In this document: piece by piece, positions 58,750 through 64,000 of the stretch | How positions within the stretch are numbered: position 1 is the first letter of the stretch | Layout of the letters: every line of letters starts with the position of its first letter | NCBI GenBank assembly: GCA_949128115.1 | Contig: OX421963.1 | Location: 90,343,602-90,407,601, forward strand | Direction of reading: 5' to 3' | Length of the DNA stretch: 64,000 nucleotides | Source: Anaspis maculata | Lineage: Eukaryota; Arthropoda; Insecta; Coleoptera; Scraptiidae | The notes under the pieces: generated by a model | What the model was told of the DNA's origin: nothing | Seen by the model: the letters and a program-made list of their open reading frames with translations, nothing else | Database searches by the model: none | Translations under genes and position numbers: made by a program

Positions 58750-59160
58750 AGAGTCATTTGCAAATTGATGCGTTCAGTAGTTGAACGTGTCAATCGCACG
58801 CTTAAAGCCACGATGTGGAAAACGACAAAAATCATCAAGTGATAAATATTGTCATGAAATGACCAGTTTTCCTAATCTCATTTTTAAAAGTAACACGAAT
58901 GCATCCTTTGTCTAGAACTGAAACACGCATGACTTGAGAGTAACACTTTATGCCTTCATAGTCCAATAAACAGAAACTCATCTTCGACATTCTAGCTTCG
59001 GAAATAACCTCTCGAACCTTCAAAAACTCTATTTACAAACAAATACTGTTTGCAAGATCGATGAGCATAATCTGCAATTGAAGTGTTCAATGGTCAAGAG
59101 CATCAATCGCACACTTAAAAATATGATGTGGAAAAGACCCATGTTGCCATATCAACTGAA
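58750..59160 (-). repeat. Two inverted copies of the 300-bp array unit
   Basis: GTCAATCGCACGCTTAAAG (near 58,788) and ATCAATCGCACACTTAAA (near 59,103), preceded by AGTAGTTGAACGTG-like text, are the complement of the unit at 43.9-45.4 kb. Confidence 0.65.
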
Positions 59161-59428
59161 AACACCAAAAATGGACCGATTCGCCTCCTCTAAATTTTGA
59201 ATAGAGCATTACCAAATGCTGTATCTAGAATCAAGGCTGGAGTTTGGAATTAACGAGGCAAATCGCTACAAGAAACAAGTTTCCGGTTTAAAATAACCCA
59301 TGCGGTCATGATCGACGCAAAGTTTTATAACCAAAAGGCAGCCGTTCTGGACGTGTTCCAGGACTTTCTGTACACCGGGAATGTTGGAATGATGACGCAG
59401 TACGTCGACAGAACTGGACATTACGAAT

Positions 59429-59676
59429 TTATTTGAAATAGAGTACATTTTTCGAAACGGCTCTGTGCACCGTGATTATGTGCGATTTCAAGGCCGCCCT
59501 GTGCCTGAACTGTCTGAGACAGATGGCGCACTTGAATTTCGGCTCGACCCCGCATTCGTAGCGTATGTGTCGTATCAGGTGGTTGAAGTTCTTGTAGCTG
59601 GCGTTGCAGCGCACGCAAGCATGCCTCCCGTCCTCGGTGATGTAGCGCAGATCGGCGTACTTGCTCGTAAACGGTT
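59429..59676 (-). CDS. lola: lola alternative last exon C, zinc-finger pair
   Basis: The acceptor is TTCTTTCTAG at 59677. AA completes the codon, then 81 residues: PFTSKYADLRYITEDGRHA, finger 1 CVRCNASYKNFNHLIRHIRYEC, linker GVEPKFK, finger 2 CAICLRQFRHRAALKSHIITVH, and the tail RAVSKNVLYFK. The stop is at 59429. All ligands are present. Confidence 0.9.
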
Positions 59677-59789
59677 CTAGAAAGAACGAAACATCATTAG
59701 AACGAGCACATATCTGCTGTTGAATGTTTCATAAATACTTTTTCTACAGTACAAACGGAGTTTATTACAGCCAATAGTTGAATACACTT

Positions 59790-59965
59790 CAGGGAAGGTA
59801 GGTAGGTGATGAACGCTGCTTAAACTTTTTCAGGCAGAGCTTGCACTCGAATGTGACTTGATGCCTCGATAGTAAGTGAGATGGCATGCTAGAGAATACT
59901 TGTTCTTGTAGATTCGCAGTCAAAACAGCCGTATCTGCCGTCTGCTGCCACAAAGATAAGTGCAT
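59790..59965 (-). pseudogene. Decayed lola finger exon
   Basis: The minus strand reads RYGCFDC, then in another frame IYKNKYSLACHLTYYRG, then in a third frame VTFECKLCLKKFKQRSS. Read together these are the pieces of a lola finger pair, in order. Two frameshifts separate them, and the last two histidines are missing before a stop. Confidence 0.6.
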
Positions 59966-60127
59966 CTGGAATGTTCTTGAACAACTGATGTAGTAGTCCT
60001 TACCACTGCTGTGATGTTTACTGGCGTCAGTCACGAGCAAAGTTTGTAACAAAGCTTTTATTACAATCATAAAATACATGCTTATAGAATAAATCAGCTC
60101 GAGCTACAGTTTACAAAGATGCTAGGT

Positions 60128-60303
60128 TTACATTATGAAATTATCGTGCCTCCTGATGTGCCGTTCCAAAGTGAACTTCCGTTTGGTCATGTACCCGCAA
60201 ACATGACAAGTGTACCGTTTGGCTTTTCCACAATCTTTGCTTCTGTGCGATTTCAGCGAAAGAGGGGTGCTGAACCGCTTGTTGCAAGTTGAACATGGGA
60301 ATC
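60128..60303 (-). CDS. lola: lola alternative last exon B, zinc-finger pair
   Basis: The acceptor is CTGATTTCCAG at 60304. GA completes the codon, then 57 residues, nearly all finger: CSTCNKRFSTPLSLKSHRSKDC, linker GKAKRYT, CHVCGYMTKRKFTLERHIRRH, and the tail DNFIM. The stop is TAA at 60128. Together with exon A it is the shortest of the array. The second finger (TKRKFTxxRH) is close to that of exon A, suggesting local duplication. Confidence 0.9.
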
Positions 60304-60542
60304 CTGGAAATCAGACAAATGTAAAGTGGAACAACAGAATGGTACAGAGTGAGAAAGCTGCCGAAAACCAGCTCCGGTGAAGTGCTTGTTAACCACGTGC
60401 AACCAGACAAGCAGTACAATTAGTTGCGTACTCGTACAACTAGCACCAGTGTTAATATTAATGAAACGCCGGCAGGTAACTTTATAAAATTGGTTTTATT
60501 AAGTCGAACAAGATCAAAACACTTGGTTCAGTTGAACCGGAA

Positions 60543-60727
60543 CTACTTGAAAAAGCGTTGAGGATGACGTTTGCTGAAGTGCCGCTGCATGGTGAACTTC
60601 CGTGTGGTCTTGTACCCGCACTGGTCGCAGGAGAGTTTTGCTCTGCCGCAGTCCATGTTCCTGTGGACTCCCAGCGTTCTCCAGTTCTTGTAGCACTTGT
60701 TACATCTGTCGCATTGAAATTGCGTAC
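60543..60727 (-). CDS. lola: lola alternative last exon A (first in transcription order here), zinc-finger pair
   Basis: The acceptor is GTTTTTACAG at 60728. GT completes the codon, then 60 residues: CDRCNKCYKNWRTLGVHRNMDC, linker GRAKLS, CDQCGYKTTRKFTMQRHFSKRH, and the tail PQRFFK. The stop is TAG at 60543, with AATAAA about 50 bases downstream. This is the alternative exon closest to the common lola exons, which must lie right of the window or between here and its edge without a visible BTB exon. Confidence 0.9.
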
Positions 60728-60899
60728 CTGTAAAAACCGGTATCATTCGGGGCGTTTGTGCATATCATACTAAGAAGTACATCTGTCACAAAATTACATT
60801 TGTTACTTTTCATTCTACTTGCTTGCTAATTAAATTCTAATTATTTGCCAAAAAAGCTGGATTTCTAAAGGAAAGTGAAGAGGGACTACCGTGGACTTT

Positions 60900-61078
60900 T
60901 TGTCCTGTTGAAAATAAATAATAATAATAATAAATGATATTTATTGAACTGTTACGTTGTTCAAAAGGCTATCGACCGAGGTCCTTCTGCCTGAAAATAA
61001 AATACCTACAAAATTCTAAATTGCGCACAATGAAGCAGGGGTATGAAAATTTCAAGCGGCAGAGCTATAAAAAAGATA
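60900..61078. other. lola intron, no exon seen
   Basis: AT-rich with a short AAT run near 60,917. No finger or BTB-like coding is visible. Confidence 0.4.
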
Positions 61079-61171
61079 AAAATCCATTTTGTCTAGTAGT
61101 GGTGTTGTATAAAGTTGAACGTATATTGGTTAAATCTTAAAACTACACCACAATTTTTGTATTTTTCTTTT

Positions 61172-61205
61172 GCCAACCGATTTCGCCTTTCGGCATCGTC
61201 AAGGC
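61172..61205 (-). ncRNA. Degenerate hammerhead-like motif in the Penelope terminal repeat
   Basis: Stem I is GCC / GGC and stem II GCC-GAAA-GGC, as in the motif at 881-914. The core begins TTGACGA (first C lost), and the palindrome is ATCGGT instead of ACCGGT. Probably inactive. Confidence 0.5.
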
Positions 61206-61609
61206 TCTGTAATTAGTTGTATGAAATAAATTGATATAAAATTTGATAAAAGCTTACTGTATAAGATTTAAAAGATATTTTTTTTTGAAGAAATTTGTAA
61301 AAGTTTTGACATTTGTCAAAAATTAATTTAATTGACATAAGTAATACATAATTTAATTGACATGAGAGACAGTTGGTTCAAGATAACATAATAACAGTTT
61401 ATTCTAAATTTAAATTTTGAGAATAGAAGATTTGAAAAAGGTTGATTATTGTTAGGGTACATGTTCTCAGCATATAGTAAAATTTTAATTGTTTTGGCTT
61501 CTTCTAAATCTCTAGTTTGCTCATTTAGGTATTGGTTATTTCGATAATGTTTTATTCTTAAAATTTCTAGTGATTCAAAAAGTATTCTTTCGTTATACAT
61601 ATTTTGTTC

Positions 61610-62043
61610 AGATTCAGATTCAGGTTCTTTATTAGCTCTTCAATAATTATTACAAAACATACAATCAAAATATTGCATCCATGGGTTGCAAATGAGCATC
61701 TTCAGTGTATAGTGAATAAACACATGAATAGAAATATAATAAATATTAAACATATAATAGTGATTGTGATGATTCAATTATTTATTTATTTATACATACA
61801 TACTTATAATAATAGAATAATCATCTATTGTGATTGGACAAACGGACAACGAATCAATGATAAAATATCAGACCATCTCGGCATCAAGAAACTCGTTAAT
61901 ACAATAAAATGGTCTTTCGATAAGCAACCCCCTGACAGCCCTTTTAAACCTCTTGCTGTCGGCAATTGTTTTCAACCGATCAGGGAGTTTGTTAAACAAA
62001 ATTAAGGAAACTATCCTGTGACTCCCTCCCGTCAGCGCAAGCT
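61610..62043 (-). mobile_element. 3' end of a LINE inserted in the Penelope copy
   Basis: On the minus strand SHRIVSLILFNKLPDRLK and FYCINEFLDAEMV followed by a stop match the C-terminal end of jockey/CR1-type LINE reverse transcriptase proteins. The 3' UTR ends in a short TGAATC-type tail. The intact companion Penelope copy lacks this segment between its LTTKYN and FESREIL parts, which defines the insertion. Confidence 0.75.
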
Positions 62044-62944
62044 TGTTGTTTGGTGTAAAAATTCAACATCTGTATTTGGATCTATGTTTTGCTAAAATAA
62101 TATGATTTGCAAAATGTGATTTACTACCAATGAGACCAATTGATTTAGATTTGATTATATCTCTGTTATGTTCTCCTATTCGTGTGTGAAATTTTCTACC
62201 TGTATGACCTATATACTTTGCATGGCATGTCTGACAATTCAATTCATAAACACTAGATCTATCTTCAATTGGTAAAAAAATTTTTGGTTTACTTGAAATT
62301 TGTTTTGAATTTGAATTGGTTTCGAAAGAAAGTGAAATATGTGGATTGCTTTTTTTAAAAATATTAGCTATTTTGTAAGAGGTTGATCCAAGAAATGTAA
62401 AGCAATTGTATATTTTATCTTATTTTATTTTAATTTGTTTACTTGTGTGTTTCGAAAGGAATTTTGTTGAAAATTTTATCCGTAAAATAATTGGTATAAC
62501 CATTATCTATGGCCTATGGCCTATTTGGTTTATTATTTTATATTCTTCTTTGAAATTATTTTTTGAAAGAGGTATTGTGAAAAGTCTATTGAAATAAGTG
62601 TTGAAAGCTGCCGTTTTTGATGAATTTGGACTAAAAGAAGTTGATGGGATTATAAGATTTGTAGTTGTCTTTTTCCTATAGATGTTGAATTCAAGTTTTT
62701 CTTTAGTCCTTGTTATGTTAAGTACGGTAAAATTTTGTCTACTTCTTTTTCAAATGTGAATTTTATATTTGGATGAATATTGTTAATGTAAGTTGAGAAG
62801 TTTTCAAAATTTGTTTGATAGCCAGAGAATATTATGAAAATGCCATCAACATATCTAGAGTAGAAGGTTATGTATTTTTTATATGGATTAATGTTGTTCA
62901 TGATGTGGTTTGTTTCTGAATTATTCATCATTATTTCTTAACAG

Positions 62945-63965
62945 AAATAAGAAACAGGACTTTCTATGGGATCAAATTTATTTCCATTATTAGCCGGAAT
63001 ATTTACAATACCCCTTTCAAAAAATAATTTCAACAAAGAATATGAAAGATTAATACAAATAAGCCGAGATAATGGTTATACACATTTTTTTATGGATGAA
63101 ATTTTCAACAAATTCCTTTCGAAACACACAAGTAAACAAATTAAAATGAAATCAAATAAAATATACAAATGCTCAACATTTCTTGGAGCAACCTCTTACA
63201 AAATAGCTGATATTTTTAAAATAAGCAACCCACATATTTCAATTACTTCCAAAACCAATTCAAAATTCAAACAAATTTTAAGTAAACCAAAAGATTTTTT
63301 ACCAATTGAAGATAGATGTGGTGTTTATGAACTGAATTGTCAGACATGCCATGCAAAGTATATAGGTCATACAGATAGAAAATTTTCCACACGAATAGGA
63401 GAACATAACAGAGATATAATCAAATCTAAATCAATTGGTCTCATTGGTAGTAGATCACATTTTGCAAATCATATTATTTTAGCGAAACATAAATTTGATC
63501 CAAATACAGATGTTAAATTTTTACACCTAACAACAAAATATAACCAAAGAATACTTTTTGAATCCCGAGAAATTTTAAGATTAAAACATTATCGAAATTA
63601 CCAATACCTAAATGAGCAAACTGAAGATTTAGAAAGAGCCAAAACAATCAAAATTCTACTAGATGCTGAGTACATCTACCTTAATCAATAATCAACCATT
63701 TTCAAATATTCTATTCTCAAAATTTGAATTTATAACGAACTGTTATCATGTTATCTTGAACCAACTGTTTTTCATGTCAATTAAATTGATCATTACTTAT
63801 GTCAATTGAATTAATTTTTGACAAATGTCAAAACTTTTACAAATTTCTTCAAAAAAGAATATCTTTTGAATATTGTACAGCAAGCTCTTATCAAATTTTA
63901 TATCAATTTAATTCATACAACTAATTACAGAGCCCTGACGATGCCGAAATGTGGTGTAGTTTTAA
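62945..63965 (+). mobile_element. Penelope-like retroelement with intact GIY-YIG frame, plus strand
   Basis: A 241-codon open frame starts at 62966. Upstream in frame, ETGLSMGSNLFPLLAGIF matches a reverse transcriptase motif. The rest of the polymerase domain is deleted, and the frame jumps to the linker (SKNNFNKEYERLIQ). The GIY-YIG endonuclease follows at residues of about 118-155: GVYELNCQTCHAKYIGHT, then TRIGEHNRD. The CxxC and downstream SHFANHI are typical of Penelope endonucleases. The terminal repeat near 63,930 keeps CTGACGATGCCGAAA but lacks about 38 bp, so the hammerhead is broken. Oriented opposite to the first copy and abutting it. Confidence 0.88.
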
Positions 63966-64000
63966 GAGCTATAAAGCCCACGTACGATGCGATTTTCGAA

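Larger units (their letters stand above)
61079..62960 (-). mobile_element. Penelope-like retroelement, 5'-truncated, minus strand
   Basis: The minus strand carries a reverse transcriptase part (YSRYVDGIFIIF, then NNIHPNIKFTFEKEVDKILPYLT). The catalytic YVDD is changed to YVDG. A decayed linker and a GIY-YIG endonuclease region (VYELNCQTCHAKYIGHT, near 62,200) follow, then the C-terminus (ERILFESLEILRIKHYR, 61,550). It is split by a LINE fragment, and the right-hand terminal repeat reaches 61,079. Frame breaks make it inactive. Confidence 0.85.

Overview
The window looks like intronic, repeat-rich nuclear DNA of an insect. Introns with GT/AG borders split every gene, intergenic DNA is AT-rich, and there are many degenerate transposons. 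The most telling marker is an array of alternative terminal exons on the minus strand, each encoding a C2HC finger followed by a C2H2 finger. This is the pattern of the insect BTB/zinc-finger gene longitudinals lacking (lola). The order cannot be fixed from the sequence alone.

Layout. (1) 3.2-6.1 kb, plus strand: five exons of a plexin-domain-containing (PLXDC/TEM7-like) protein, from the middle of the ectodomain through the PSI domain. The 5' end lies outside the window and no transmembrane exon was found. (2) 6.1-18.1 kb: gene-free DNA with minisatellites, a 2.4-kb near-perfect palindrome, small hairpins and a compact hammerhead-ribozyme motif. (3) 18.1-24.8 kb, plus strand: a complete four-exon USB1 (U6 snRNA 3' phosphodiesterase) gene of 270 codons. 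Its 5.7-kb third intron is filled with nested repeats. (4) 24.9-60.7 kb, minus strand: the 3' part of lola, with eleven intact alternative last exons, one candidate and three decayed ones. All eleven intact exons, and the candidate, start in the same splice phase. The common BTB exons must lie beyond the right edge. USB1 and the last lola exon converge, with only 57 bp between their stop codons. (5) 60.9-64 kb: two Penelope-like retroelement copies in inverted arrangement, one of them split by a LINE 3' end.

The lola introns have been invaded heavily. They hold a 5.7-kb degenerate TTCGACTT-type minisatellite that contains segmental duplications. They also hold a 3.8-kb foldback element interrupted by an LTR-like insertion and a mariner-like remnant, a Tc1-like element split by a tRNA-derived SINE with a 14-bp target duplication, and three copies of a short element dense in AACCGGTT-type palindromes. 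One hammerhead-like motif lies in the lola sense strand just upstream of its most distal alternative exon.

USB1 trims U6 snRNA, the lola exons provide alternative DNA-binding ends for one transcription factor, and the PLXDC protein is a cell-surface type ectodomain. They appear to be neighbours, not a functional unit. All calls come from reading the sequence; no database search was possible.
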